A stretch of 64,000 bases of DNA, from NCBI GenBank assembly GCA_964514395.1, contig CAZEQK010000004.1, forward strand, positions 1 to 64,000, in the 5' to 3' direction. Under the pieces are notes generated by a model, which searched no databases, was not told the DNA's origin, and worked only from the letters and a program-made list of their open reading frames with translations. Shown in pieces: positions 51,852-61,062 of this stretch. Source of the stretch: CAZEQK01 sp964514395. GTDB taxonomy: Bacteria; Bacillota; Bacilli; Tepidibacillales; Tepidibacillaceae. Position 1 is the stretch's first letter; each line of letters opens with the position of its first letter. Position numbers and translations under genes: made by a program.

Positions 51852-54011
51852 TTATTCCCAATACAGTTCTAATCTATCCCCTTGTTTGATTGGGGAATTA
51901 AAGTCAGCAACTTGGTGATTTATTTTTATCACATATCTTGTAGATCCCTTTGTGTTGCTTATATCAAAGTTAACGTATCGAAAGACATCACTAAATTTAA
52001 GATTGTTATCTTCACCCCATATTACCTCTACTTTGCTATTAGGTATGATTGGATCATCAAGCGTTGCTTTCTCACCGTTTATCTGTACTTGGAATGTAGA
52101 AGGTTTAATCTCAACTAACTCTCTGTTAAATGTGACACTAATAAGCTGAGCTGTTAACTTATTCTGATCAATAATGTCTTTGATTGTAGGGTAGGCCTTA
52201 CTTTCTTTATCAAAGGTTATTTCATCTCCGTGAACGATAGGATCTGTTAATGCAATTGGTTGCCCATTTTGATAGATACGTCTAGGTAGATAGGTAAGGG
52301 ATTTATATTCTCCATTAAGCTGTACATTTATTGTTTTTTTACTATATTGCATGGTAGAGTAACCTGCCAACACTAATGCTTCTTCAATAGTTTTTACATG
52401 ATAAAAGTGGACTACATCTCGATCGCGAATATATGCTTGATAACCAGCATCAATACTATTTATCTCGACTAATGGCATGAGTTCTACTTCATTGCCGTCT
52501 ATTTTAATCACATATGGCTTTATATCAGTAAATTGAAGTGCTTCTTCGATGGAAAGAGTTGCATCCTTACCATCAATACCAGAATTGACAATAATTTTAT
52601 CACCATTTTTAATTCTTGTATCAATCGTTCCTTGATCATCATTTACCAGTATTTCAGGCAATGTTCCATGTTCTCCTGGTACCATTTTAATCTTACCATT
52701 TATTTTGACTGTCATTGCCATACCTGGTTTACCAAATAGATTTTTAATGGGGATACCAGCTGCAATAAGGGCATCACCAACAGTTAATGTTTTCATTTCA
52801 AATAAATGAATGGCATCTCCATTAACATAAAACGTAAGATATTGAATAGGATTTTCCATAGAGGAGATTCCTATTCCGATTGGTGTAACTAATTCAGGAC
52901 CTTTAACCATTCCTTCAGACCATATTACTTTTTGCTGTATCGCATCTGCCCCTCGTACAGCGACTCTTTGTAAAGGGAGCTGTAAGAATTCTGCAACCTT
53001 CTCTGTTAATTTAGGAGTTTGACTACCACCACCTACTAACATGACAGCTTGAGGAGGTTTTTTATTTAATTCTAAAATTTTGTTAGCAATATTACTGGCT
53101 AAATTTTCGACTGTTGAATCGATATGGTGTAATATAACCTCTGATTGTAAAGTATAGGTCTGACCTACAATATCTGTAAATATTATTTCTGATTCTATTG
53201 TTAGCTTACGCTTTATTCCCTCGGCAATCGTAAAATCTAATAAATAAAACTGACTAAGTGCTTCTGTTATTTCATCACCAGCTACAGGTACCATACCATA
53301 TGCTACAACTGTTCCTTCATCAGTAATTGCAATATCGGATGTACCTGCCCCAATATCGACAAATGCAATATTTAATTTTCTCATGGTAGGAGGGATGAGA
53401 ACATGAATGGCTGCAATCGGTTCTAATGTCAATGCTTCCATTTCAAGGTCAGCTCTTTTTAAAGATGAAAGAAGGGAATCGACTACGACCCTAGGTAAAA
53501 AAGTAGCTATAATTTCGACTTCAGCCACTTTACCACGTTGATCAAGCAGACTACCAATGATTTCTCCATCTAAAAAATAATTAACAACACTATAACCAAC
53601 ACAATGATATTGTGTCATGTCTTCATTTGTATAATCCTTTATTAATTGCTTCTGAGCATCTTGGACTGCTGTTAATTCAAAGGCTCTAATATCATCTTTT
53701 CGTAGTAATGGTTGTCCCTCAATACTAATTTCTATTTTTACTCGCTTCGTTTTTAAAGAGCGACCTGCTGCTGCGACGGAAACATGTTCTAATTTACCGT
53801 GGTTTGCTTCCAGTTGATCTTTTACAATCTTTATCGTATCTGAAACAGCTAATACGTCATGTATTTGTCCATCTAACATAGAACGTTCCTTGTGTTCAAC
53901 TATTTTTATATCTTTTACTTTAAATCTTCCATCATCAGTATTTTCGAGAATGACACCAATTACACTTCTGGTACCGATGTCAAGAGCAAAAATAGGTGCT
54001 TGCTGGTCCAA
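51852..54011 (-). CDS. Large FtsA-like actin-fold protein with repeated C-terminal modules
   Basis: About 719 residues. Residues 1-330 are an FtsA/SHS2-containing actin-fold ATPase: IFALDIGTRSVIGVILEN (phosphate 1), an SHS2-like part with VSVAAAGRSLKTKRVKIEIS, IAFVDIGAGTSDIAITDEGT (phosphate 2) and VMLVGGGSQTPKLTEKVAE (adenosine motif). The remaining 380 residues contain recurring short beta units of the form vxINGxxxxLxDPIxxGDxI (for example VQINGEKATLDDPI and INHQVADFNSPIKQGDRLEL). FtsA proper has about 420 residues and a membrane helix, both differing here. TTG at 54011 follows ACGGAGTG. A role in division, sporulation or cell shape is inference only. Confidence 0.78.
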   Translation of the reverse strand: MDQQAPIFALDIGTRSVIGVILENTDDGRFKVKDIKIVEHKERSMLDGQIHDVLAVSDTIKIVKDQLEANHGKLEHVSVAAAGRSLKTKRVKIEISIEGQPLLRKDDIRAFELTAVQDAQKQLIKDYTNEDMTQYHCVGYSVVNYFLDGEIIGSLLDQRGKVAEVEIIATFLPRVVVDSLLSSLKRADLEMEALTLEPIAAIHVLIPPTMRKLNIAFVDIGAGTSDIAITDEGTVVAYGMVPVAGDEITEALSQFYLLDFTIAEGIKRKLTIESEIIFTDIVGQTYTLQSEVILHHIDSTVENLASNIANKILELNKKPPQAVMLVGGGSQTPKLTEKVAEFLQLPLQRVAVRGADAIQQKVIWSEGMVKGPELVTPIGIGISSMENPIQYLTFYVNGDAIHLFEMKTLTVGDALIAAGIPIKNLFGKPGMAMTVKINGKIKMVPGEHGTLPEILVNDDQGTIDTRIKNGDKIIVNSGIDGKDATLSIEEALQFTDIKPYVIKIDGNEVELMPLVEINSIDAGYQAYIRDRDVVHFYHVKTIEEALVLAGYSTMQYSKKTINVQLNGEYKSLTYLPRRIYQNGQPIALTDPIVHGDEITFDKESKAYPTIKDIIDQNKLTAQLISVTFNRELVEIKPSTFQVQINGEKATLDDPIIPNSKVEVIWGEDNNLKFSDVFRYVNFDISNTKGSTRYVIKINHQVADFNSPIKQGDRLELYWE

Positions 54012-54162
54012 TATAATCACTCCGTTTTTATAGTTCGACAATTATTCGACATACTTTAGTATTCTATTTTAACATTTAAGAATCCTTTTTTCTTTTATTT
54101 ACAATCTAAAAAAGGTATAATTTGTAGTATGCGAAATACACTTCTTGGTTAGGAGGTCACAT

Positions 54163-55230
54163 ATGAGTAATCAAGAGCTAGAAAAATTAAGGTCTAATGT
54201 AGACGAAATTAATATAAAGCTTTTGGAATTAATAAATGAAAGAGCGGAAATTATTGAACAGATTGGAGAATTAAAGACAAAGCAAGGAATGCCAAGATTT
54301 GATCCTGTGCGTGAAAGAGAGATGTTTGACAAGATAATAAATAAAAATAAAGGTCCTTTTGATGATCAAGTTATTCGCCACCTTTTTAAGCAAATTTTTC
54401 AGGCATCACTTGAATTACAAGAGGAAAATAATAATAAGCAATTATTAGTAAGTCGTAAACGCCATCCTGAGGATACAGTAGTAAATGTGGGTGGGGTAGA
54501 GGTTGGGAAGAGTCCTCAAATGATAGCAGGTCCATGCTCAGTTGAAAGCGAGGAGCAGTTGACTGCTGTAGCAGAAGAATTAATTAAGCACGGTGTAACA
54601 TTAATTCGTGGTGGAGCATTTAAGCCAAGAACATCTCCATATGATTTTCAAGGCTTAGGGATCGAAGGCCTAAAAATATTAAGAAAAGTAGCAGATAAAT
54701 ATAATCTAAAGGTAGTTAGCGAAATTGTAAATCCTGCAGATATCGAAATGGCTGTTCATTATGTTGATGTTATTCAAATCGGTGCAAGAAACATGCATAA
54801 TTTTGAATTGTTGAAGGCTGCCGGAAGGGTGAAGATACCAGTTCTATTAAAACGTGGATTTGCAGCTACCATTGAGGAGTTTCTCTTTGCTGCTGAATAT
54901 ATTATTTCAAGTGGTAATGACCAGGTCATATTAGTGGAACGAGGTATTCGTACCTATGAGAAATGGACTCGAAACACCTTAGATATTTTGGCTGTGCCGA
55001 TTTTAAAACAAGAAAGTCATTTACCTGTATTAGTTGATATAAGCCATTCAGCTGGAAGAAGAGATATTGCGATTCCAACGGCAAAAGCTGCATTGGCAGC
55101 AGGAGCCGATGGTATTATGGTAGAGGTACATCCTGATCCAGCGGTTGCTTTATCTGATGCGAGCCAGCAATTAAACTTAAATCAATTTGCAGATTTAATG
55201 GCTGCATTTAAGCAAGCAAATATGAAATAG
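54163..55230 (+). CDS. aroA: Bifunctional chorismate mutase / DAHP synthase
   Basis: 355 residues. The N-terminal AroQ-type chorismate mutase domain (about 1-85) has LEKLRSNVDEINIKLLELIN and ERAEIIEQIGELK. It is followed by a type I-beta DAHP synthase barrel with PQMIAGPCSVESEEQLTAVA, IRGGAFKPRTSPYDFQGLG, VLLKRGFAATIEEFLFAAEY, LVDISHSAGRR and ADGIMVEVHPDPAVALSD. It condenses PEP and erythrose-4-phosphate, the first step of the shikimate pathway; the mutase domain gives feedback control by chorismate/prephenate. TAGGAGGTCACAT precedes the ATG. The B. subtilis gene is called aroA. In that species ccpA follows directly; here four other genes intervene. Confidence 0.93.
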   Translation: MSNQELEKLRSNVDEINIKLLELINERAEIIEQIGELKTKQGMPRFDPVREREMFDKIINKNKGPFDDQVIRHLFKQIFQASLELQEENNNKQLLVSRKRHPEDTVVNVGGVEVGKSPQMIAGPCSVESEEQLTAVAEELIKHGVTLIRGGAFKPRTSPYDFQGLGIEGLKILRKVADKYNLKVVSEIVNPADIEMAVHYVDVIQIGARNMHNFELLKAAGRVKIPVLLKRGFAATIEEFLFAAEYIISSGNDQVILVERGIRTYEKWTRNTLDILAVPILKQESHLPVLVDISHSAGRRDIAIPTAKAALAAGADGIMVEVHPDPAVALSDASQQLNLNQFADLMAAFKQANMK

Positions 55231-55330
55231 TAGGTTAATAATTTAGTTTATAAACAAGTTGAATCTCAGGATGCGATGATTATGACTTAGAAGATAAAAT
55301 GGGGAGAAAGATGGTTCGTGTATCAAATGT

Positions 55331-55366
55331 AAGGCTTGGGAATTTATGATTTCCCAAGCCTTTAAT
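55331..55366. terminator. Bidirectional Rho-independent terminator
   Basis: AAGGCTTGGGAA and TTCCCAAGCCTT form a 12-bp stem with short flanking T and A runs. It separates aroA from the convergent MoaD-type gene. Confidence 0.88.
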
Positions 55367-55371
55367 CATTC

Positions 55372-55620
55372 TCAACCTCCACCAGCAGGGGTGAACATGT
55401 CTACTTGATCCCCATCATTTAATTTGGTTTTAAATACCTTTAGATGAACAATATTTTTACCATTTACGAAGATAACAGAGCTTTTCAACTCCTTTACGGT
55501 GATATTATATTTTTGACTTAATTGATTTAGTAATTGATCGATCCGGGTCGCTTCTATCTCCATCATTTTCTCCTTCAATTGAAGTCTAAAAAGTCCAAAA
55601 AAGCGTATTCGAACCATCAC
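55372..55620 (-). CDS. MoaD/ThiS-family sulfur-carrier-like protein
   Basis: 82 residues with a beta-grasp fold. VRIRFFGLFRLQLKEKMMEI begins it, IFVNGKN is central and the C-terminus is GDQVDMFTPAGGG. The Gly-Gly end is needed for adenylation and thiocarboxylation. In AOR clusters such proteins probably serve in tungsto/molybdopterin synthesis, as MoaD does. Its start overlaps the AOR stop by four bases, so the two are translationally coupled. A separate MoeB/MoaE was not found in the window. Confidence 0.85.
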   Translation of the reverse strand: MMVRIRFFGLFRLQLKEKMMEIEATRIDQLLNQLSQKYNITVKELKSSVIFVNGKNIVHLKVFKTKLNDGDQVDMFTPAGGG

Positions 55621-57524
55621 TCATCACCATTTATTAGCTGAAGTCTTTTTAATTTGTTATGCTTAGGAATTCCGTCTGAGTTCCAGCCTCTTAATTTATA
55701 ATATGCTGTTTTCATCTCTTCAAGTGGAACCTTTGTACGAGCATCATTTGGGTCTTGTAGCTCCTTCGTTAATCTTTTTGGTAGCTTGTCATCTGCTTTT
55801 GTTAAACCCATTTTAATATTAAACATGCGCTCTATCGTATATCCACGCTCACCTATCTCCTTGAATTTACCTAATGTCATCTTCATTCCTGTTACACTGC
55901 TTATTGCTTTTAAGTGAGGAATTAAGGATAAATTTATAGGTAATACGTTCTCAGGGGCATTATTGATCAGATTAACTCCAGCACCAGCATGGGGTAATAC
56001 CTTATTAACAAATCGAGTTGTTCTACTGTTAGGGTTTTCTAAAAGCAATTTAGGAATAACAGCATACATTGTAAAAATACAACTTCCACCTGCTGAGACT
56101 GATTCCATTAGGTTTTGAAACATGATAGTTAGACTGGGCTTAGATTTTATCGTTAACGGATCCATACTTAAACCTAACCCTTCTAGTAATACCATGTATC
56201 CTCCATTAATGTGACATGCTCCTCGATTAGAAACGGCATAGCCTAAACCCTGTCCTACGGCTCTTCTTGGTTCATAAGCAGATAGTTCCAATCCCTTTGA
56301 GTGCATTGCATATTCCTTTCCATCAAACTTATCGGATAATCGTTTCGAGCCTTCTGCTAATAGATCACCAATACCTTTTCGGTAAGCGATGTCTTCAATA
56401 GTAGAAAGTAAATTATCTGTTTTGCCAAAAGATAAATCATTATCCCAAAGCCCATTTTCATTTAACTCCATGGCGAAGGAGATGCTACCCCCAGTAGATA
56501 TCGTATCCATTCCCAATTCGTCAATAAGGTGAGCCATTTTTATGATTAATTGTAAATCATTATTTTCAAGGTTAGGTCCTAATAAGCCTAGGGTTTCAAG
56601 CTCTGGCCCTTTGATCTGTCTATTATTTACCTCTACCACTCGACCACATTGAATTGGACAGAAAATGCAGCCCTTATTTTTTATTAAATATTTTTCTGCT
56701 AAATGTTCTCCTGACACTGCATCAAAGTCTTTATATTCACCATATTTGAAATTTCTTGTAGCAAGCATTTTATTCGCATTCATATTACTTAATAGTCCTG
56801 CTGTACCAAGCTGTGGTAATTCTTTTCCTGTGATTGGATGGTCCTTTAGTTGCTTCACCCATTTTTTAAAAATTCCCTTCTTTTGTTGGTTGTCATGTAT
56901 TGGAACGGTATGGCTGCCGTTAGTAACGATAGCTTTAAGATTTTTTGATCCCATTACTGCACCAACGCCTGTTCGACCAGAAATCCTTTCTTCACTAACA
57001 ATAGAGGCGTATCTCACCAAATTCTCACCAGCAGGGCCAATCACAAGCTTTCCTGTTTTAGCAGGAAGTGCTGCCTGTGATTCACTTGCTACTTTTCCCC
57101 ATAAATCTGTTGCATCATGAAAGGAAATGTCATCATCTATTATTTTAATCCAGACTGGATTTGGGGATTTTCCAGTTATAATTAATGCATCATACCCGGC
57201 TTTTTTTAACATAATGCCAAAATTACCACCACTATTGGATGAACCAATAAAACCTGTCATTGGTGATACGGATGATATATTAAATCTACTAGATGTTGGT
57301 GCACCTGTTCCAGTGAGTGGTCCTGTAGTGATAACGAGCATATTCTCGGGAGAAAAAGGGTCTGTTCCTTTTTTAATATTGTCATTGAGGATTTTAGCAG
57401 CCATAATTTTACCGCCGAGATATAGCTCACGATCTTTATCTGACCATGGATATTCGTTAATTTTTTGATTTGAAAGATTAATTATCAATACCTTACCCAT
57501 ATAACCACTGTATTTATTACTCAA
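55617..57524 (-). CDS. aor: Aldehyde:ferredoxin oxidoreductase (tungsten/molybdopterin)
   Basis: 635 residues, a normal AOR length. GKVLIINLSNQKINEYPWSD and YLGGKIMAAKILNDNI form the N-terminal pterin-binding domain. GTGAPTSSRFNISSVSPMTG, KGCIFCPIQCGRVVEV (three cluster cysteines) and a later GGSCIFTMY (fourth cysteine) bind the [4Fe-4S] cluster. DELGMDTISTGGSISFAMEL and VSNRGACHINGG bind the bis-pterin cofactor. It reversibly interconverts aldehydes and acids with ferredoxin. TTG at 57524 is weakly supported by AAAGAGGG. The neighbouring alcohol dehydrogenase suggests conversion of acids to alcohols or the reverse. Confidence 0.92.
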   Translation of the reverse strand: MSNKYSGYMGKVLIINLSNQKINEYPWSDKDRELYLGGKIMAAKILNDNIKKGTDPFSPENMLVITTGPLTGTGAPTSSRFNISSVSPMTGFIGSSNSGGNFGIMLKKAGYDALIITGKSPNPVWIKIIDDDISFHDATDLWGKVASESQAALPAKTGKLVIGPAGENLVRYASIVSEERISGRTGVGAVMGSKNLKAIVTNGSHTVPIHDNQQKKGIFKKWVKQLKDHPITGKELPQLGTAGLLSNMNANKMLATRNFKYGEYKDFDAVSGEHLAEKYLIKNKGCIFCPIQCGRVVEVNNRQIKGPELETLGLLGPNLENNDLQLIIKMAHLIDELGMDTISTGGSISFAMELNENGLWDNDLSFGKTDNLLSTIEDIAYRKGIGDLLAEGSKRLSDKFDGKEYAMHSKGLELSAYEPRRAVGQGLGYAVSNRGACHINGGYMVLLEGLGLSMDPLTIKSKPSLTIMFQNLMESVSAGGSCIFTMYAVIPKLLLENPNSRTTRFVNKVLPHAGAGVNLINNAPENVLPINLSLIPHLKAISSVTGMKMTLGKFKEIGERGYTIERMFNIKMGLTKADDKLPKRLTKELQDPNDARTKVPLEEMKTAYYKLRGWNSDGIPKHNKLKRLQLINGDE

Positions 57525-57546
57525 GTCGTTAGCCCTCTTTCAAAAA

Positions 57547-58728
57547 TTAGTAGGCCTGCTCTAAAATATGCAGGATGTCTTCATAGCTCGCTTCCTCTTG
57601 ATTAAATAGTATGGCCCCATCATTTAAGGCAGTTTTAGCAATTTTATCAAAATCTTCCTTCGATACTCCTACTTCCTGAAGGCGAATAGGAAGTCCAGCT
57701 TCATCATGTAAGTAGTTTAAAAGATTATTAATAGTTTCAATTGATTTTACTGCACGGTTCTCTTTAGGGGTTGCTGCATAAATTTCAGATCCTGCTAATG
57801 GTAATAGTAGTTCGGCATACAATGGAGCAGCTTTTTTCATATTATAGGTCATACCAAATGGTAATAAAATTGCCATTGCTTCTCCATGGGGAACACGACT
57901 AACTCCTCCTAAAGCATGACCTATGGCATGAATCAATCCAACCATCGCATTTGAAAAGGATATTCCAGCCATTAATGAAGCATTGGCCATCGCTAATCTA
58001 TTTTCTTCATTTTTCCCATCGGTCATTACTTTAGGCAAAAACTCACTAATGAGATTAATTGCTGAAGTCGCATAGGCATCACTTAGTGGATTCTTTTGAA
58101 TGCTTGTGTAGGCTTCAATGGCGTGAACGATCGCATCCATACCTGTCGCCGCAGTTACTCTACTAGGTAAAGATATAGTCATTCGTGGATCCAATACGGC
58201 TACATCAGGAAGCAGGTGGTAAGAGATAAACTCCATTTTTACATGTTTTAGATGGTTAGCAATGACAGCTACCAATGTGGCTTCTGAGCCAGTTCCAGCA
58301 GTTGTTGGTATAACGATAAAGGGTTGTTGTTTTTTTGTTAAAACCTCTGCACCCATTACATTCATTAAATCATCTGTATCTTCTGTAATTAGGATATTTA
58401 ATCCCTTTGCAGTATCAATGACAGATCCACCACCAATAGCAATGATGGAATCGCAAGACTGCTTACGATAGATAGCTGCTATTTCATTAACTATCGAAAT
58501 CGATGAGTCAGGTGGTACTTCATCATAGATAGTACCTATTATAATATCCGACCCCCTTAATGCATTTAAAACAATATCGATTAAACCTATCTTTGATAAT
58601 GTTTTATCCGTAAGAATAATAGGACGCTTTGCTTGTAAATTTTTTAATTCAAATGGAATATTTTCTAAAGCTTTTTTACCAGACAATATTTTGACTGAGT
58701 TTAAAAATTCATAGTATTTAGGTATCAT
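57547..58728 (-). CDS. Iron-containing (group III) alcohol dehydrogenase
   Basis: 393 residues. DSIIAIGGGSVIDTAKGLNI binds NAD(P). TAATGMDAIVHAIEAYTSIQ and GLIHAIGHALGGVSRVPHGE contain the conserved His and Asp ligands of the catalytic iron. It reduces aldehydes to alcohols or the reverse with NAD(P)H. It lies 22 bp upstream of the AOR gene in the same operon, linking alcohol and acid metabolism through an aldehyde. Confidence 0.92.
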   Translation of the reverse strand: MIPKYYEFLNSVKILSGKKALENIPFELKNLQAKRPIILTDKTLSKIGLIDIVLNALRGSDIIIGTIYDEVPPDSSISIVNEIAAIYRKQSCDSIIAIGGGSVIDTAKGLNILITEDTDDLMNVMGAEVLTKKQQPFIVIPTTAGTGSEATLVAVIANHLKHVKMEFISYHLLPDVAVLDPRMTISLPSRVTAATGMDAIVHAIEAYTSIQKNPLSDAYATSAINLISEFLPKVMTDGKNEENRLAMANASLMAGISFSNAMVGLIHAIGHALGGVSRVPHGEAMAILLPFGMTYNMKKAAPLYAELLLPLAGSEIYAATPKENRAVKSIETINNLLNYLHDEAGLPIRLQEVGVSKEDFDKIAKTALNDGAILFNQEEASYEDILHILEQAY

Positions 58729-58738
58729 GATATCCTCC

Positions 58739-59257
58739 TTATTTCCAACTCAAAATAGCTTTTAAATAAATTCTTAGGCTACTTGATGTTTTTAGTGGCA
58801 TACGTTTAAATATTTTTTTAGTCATAAAACTAGGAAAAAGATAAGCTTCTACTATGTATAACACTCTAACAAACGACATAGCGAAGCTAATATCACCTTT
58901 TACCACATAACGATGCTCTGCAAAACCTTGGTCGATGCCAATTTGGCCAGTAAGCACAAGTAGTGCTGCTTCAATATTTTTAAAATATATTGCTAAATCA
59001 GGATCTTTCATTTTTTTTGGATTTTTAGTCAGGATTCTACCCTTTTCTTTCTGCAGAGCTAGGCTTGGACCTGAATCATTCACCTTTAATAGAATAGTTA
59101 AACCATCATTCCAAGCTTCTACCTCTTTTATGACATAGGTATCCAGAAATGCTGAGGCTTTAATTCCCCTTCCTAAAAAAAACAGAACAATTTTTGCAAT
59201 TATATTTTTTATTAGCTTTTTCCCAAGTATAATTTGTTGATAACTTCTTCCCATCAT
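58739..59257 (-). CDS. SCP2-like lipid-binding-domain protein
   Basis: 172 residues. An N-terminal basic/hydrophobic stretch is followed by DGLTILLKVNDSGPSLALQK, DPDLAIYFKNIEAALLVLTG and YVVKGDISFAMSFVRVLYIV, a pattern like the sterol-carrier-protein-2 fold that binds hydrophobic substrates. It is the first gene of the AOR operon. Similar proteins are found beside AOR/ADH clusters of anaerobes, to my knowledge, but with no assigned role; delivery of a hydrophobic aldehyde or acid is a guess. Confidence 0.6.
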   Translation of the reverse strand: MMGRSYQQIILGKKLIKNIIAKIVLFFLGRGIKASAFLDTYVIKEVEAWNDGLTILLKVNDSGPSLALQKEKGRILTKNPKKMKDPDLAIYFKNIEAALLVLTGQIGIDQGFAEHRYVVKGDISFAMSFVRVLYIVEAYLFPSFMTKKIFKRMPLKTSSSLRIYLKAILSWK

Positions 59258-59427
59258 AGGGCCTCCTTTTGATAAGGTTAAATGACAATTATTGACTATA
59301 TTATATAATACATATGAGGATAGTAGGAATAATTAGATGAATAATTTAAAATTTTCAAAAAATAGGTACGAGAGAATGGTTAGCAAGAAAATAAGTAATA
59401 ATAAGAGAAAAGTAGAGAGAAGGATAA

Positions 59428-59688
59428 ATGATGTTAATGGACCAATCAATGAATCTTGTTGAGAAGCTTGTTTATGAATTAGAGCATACTACGCCAGAAA
59501 ACAGAGATCATTTTTTAAATATATCGATGAGTCTACTGAAAATGGCGACGGATTCTTTAGAAAGAAGCCCTGAGTTCCGTCAAGGCTTTGCAAAAATACA
59601 CGCCGAATTCTTAAAATATCCTGAAAGTAGCTTAACGCTTGAAGAGGGAATAAAAGCATATAAGAAATATGTTGGAAGCTTGAACTGA
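59428..59688 (+). CDS. Small helical protein, unknown function
   Basis: 86 residues, nearly all helical. MNLVEKLVYELEHTTPENRD and ISMSLLKMATDSLERSPEFR are the clearest parts, and it ends LTLEEGIKAYKKYVGSLN. No cysteines and no membrane segment. AGAGAGAAGGATAA precedes the ATG pair at 59428. No family is recognised. It is divergent from the AOR operon and upstream of ccpA. Confidence 0.6.
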   Translation: MMLMDQSMNLVEKLVYELEHTTPENRDHFLNISMSLLKMATDSLERSPEFRQGFAKIHAEFLKYPESSLTLEEGIKAYKKYVGSLN

Positions 59689-60003
59689 GAAATAGCACAT
59701 TTGTTATATTAAAAAAGTATTACCTAAATCTAGGAATTAAGATGGATATTTTTTTGCATAATGAATTGATAAAATATAAAAGATAATTTAATCTTAGCAC
59801 CTGTTTATTTTTGATATTTAGATTACTTTTGAATTTTATGAAGGATTATATAAAATTTTGTCGAAAATAAATGTATAATTGTGTGAGAAATTTTACCTCG
59901 TATTTTTGGATAATTGATATCATTCCGATATTTAATATGTTTATTCTTTCACATCATAAATCCTATGCAAGATAAAATTATTTTAATGAACGGAGAGAAT
60001 ACT
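59689..60003 (+). promoter_or_regulatory. Upstream region of ccpA
   Basis: The 315-bp AT-rich stretch has no convincing gene. TATAAT at 59874-59879 is a plausible -10 box, but the -35 hexamer is not clear. The open frame extending upstream of 60004 (FRYLICLFFHIINP and further) is not LacI-like and ends where CcpA begins, so it is not part of the protein. AACGGAGAG is the ccpA ribosome-binding site. Confidence 0.4.
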
Positions 60004-61002
60004 ATGCCAATAACAATTTATGATGTTGCCCGTGAATCTGGCTTTTCTATGGCTACAGTGTCAAGGGTAGTGAATGGAAATACTAATGTGAAGCCCGATA
60101 CAAGAAAAAAAATACTGGAAACAATAGAACGTCTAGGATATAGACCTAATGCTGTAGCAAGGGGGTTAGCAAGCAAGAAAACGACAACAGTAGGTGTGGT
60201 TATTCCAGATATAGCAAATGCTTTTTTTGCTGAAGTAGTAAGAGGAATAGAGGATATTGCTAATATGTATCATTACAATATTATCCTTTCTAATTCAGAT
60301 GAGAAAGTAGATAAAGAGTTATCATTAATTAATACACTGTTAGAAAAGCAAGTGGATGGGTTATTGTTTATGGGTGGAGAGGTAACTGAGTCTCACCAGG
60401 AAATATTCAAATCTACGACAGTACCAATTGTATTAGCCGCAACTAAAGACCCGGAAAATCATTTCCCTTCAGTTGATATTAATCATTTTCAAGCAGCAAA
60501 GGATGCAGTGAATTTCTTTATTTCTAAGGGTCACCAAAGAATAGGTTTCATTTCAGGCCCTCTGACTGATCCTCTAACTGGGTATGAAAGATTTATGGGA
60601 TATAAAGCTGCCCTTGAAGAATCCAGTATATCTATAGAGGATGAGTTGGTACGAATTGGGAATTATCATTATGAATCAGGATTGGAAGCAATGAAGCATT
60701 TCCTTGAGCTTGACAAAAAACCAACCGCAGTCTTTGCAAGTAGTGATGAGATGGCAGTAGGTGCTATTCATATTATTCAAGATTATGGTTTTAATGTTCC
60801 ACAGGATATTGAAGTAATGGGATTTGATAATATTCCGATTTCATCCATGGTTAGACCTCTTTTATCAACTGTATCCCAGCCGCAATATGATATTGGAGCT
60901 GTTGCAATGAGATTTTTAACTAAGCATATGAACGAGGAACCAATCGAAGATCAAAGGGTTATATTAGAGCATGAGTTGATCATGAGAAAATCTACAAAAT
61001 AA
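60004..61002 (+). CDS. ccpA: Catabolite control protein A (LacI family)
   Basis: 332 residues. The helix-turn-helix ITIYDVARESGFSMATVSRV, then VVNGNTNVKPDTRKKIL and RPNAVARGLASKKTTTVGVV, is followed by a periplasmic-binding-protein-like core (PDIANAFFAEVVRGIEDIAN and VMGFDNIPISSMVRPLLSTV). With HPr-Ser-P it controls carbon catabolite repression at cre sites. The family assignment is strengthened by the motP-motS genes immediately downstream, as in B. subtilis. The ATG at 60004 follows ACGGAGAG. Confidence 0.92.
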   Translation: MPITIYDVARESGFSMATVSRVVNGNTNVKPDTRKKILETIERLGYRPNAVARGLASKKTTTVGVVIPDIANAFFAEVVRGIEDIANMYHYNIILSNSDEKVDKELSLINTLLEKQVDGLLFMGGEVTESHQEIFKSTTVPIVLAATKDPENHFPSVDINHFQAAKDAVNFFISKGHQRIGFISGPLTDPLTGYERFMGYKAALEESSISIEDELVRIGNYHYESGLEAMKHFLELDKKPTAVFASSDEMAVGAIHIIQDYGFNVPQDIEVMGFDNIPISSMVRPLLSTVSQPQYDIGAVAMRFLTKHMNEEPIEDQRVILEHELIMRKSTK

Positions 61003-61062
61003 TTTTTATTCATCATTAGTTAGAAATATAAGATAAAGAATATAAGGCAGTGGGAGAGAACT

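Noticed and set aside
56665..57468. Two plus-strand frames within the AOR gene
   Set aside because: They are antisense shadows of a clear AOR coding region.
59914..60003. Longer N-terminus for CcpA
   Set aside because: The extra 30 residues are unlike LacI-family proteins and the start at 60004 has a proper ribosome-binding site.
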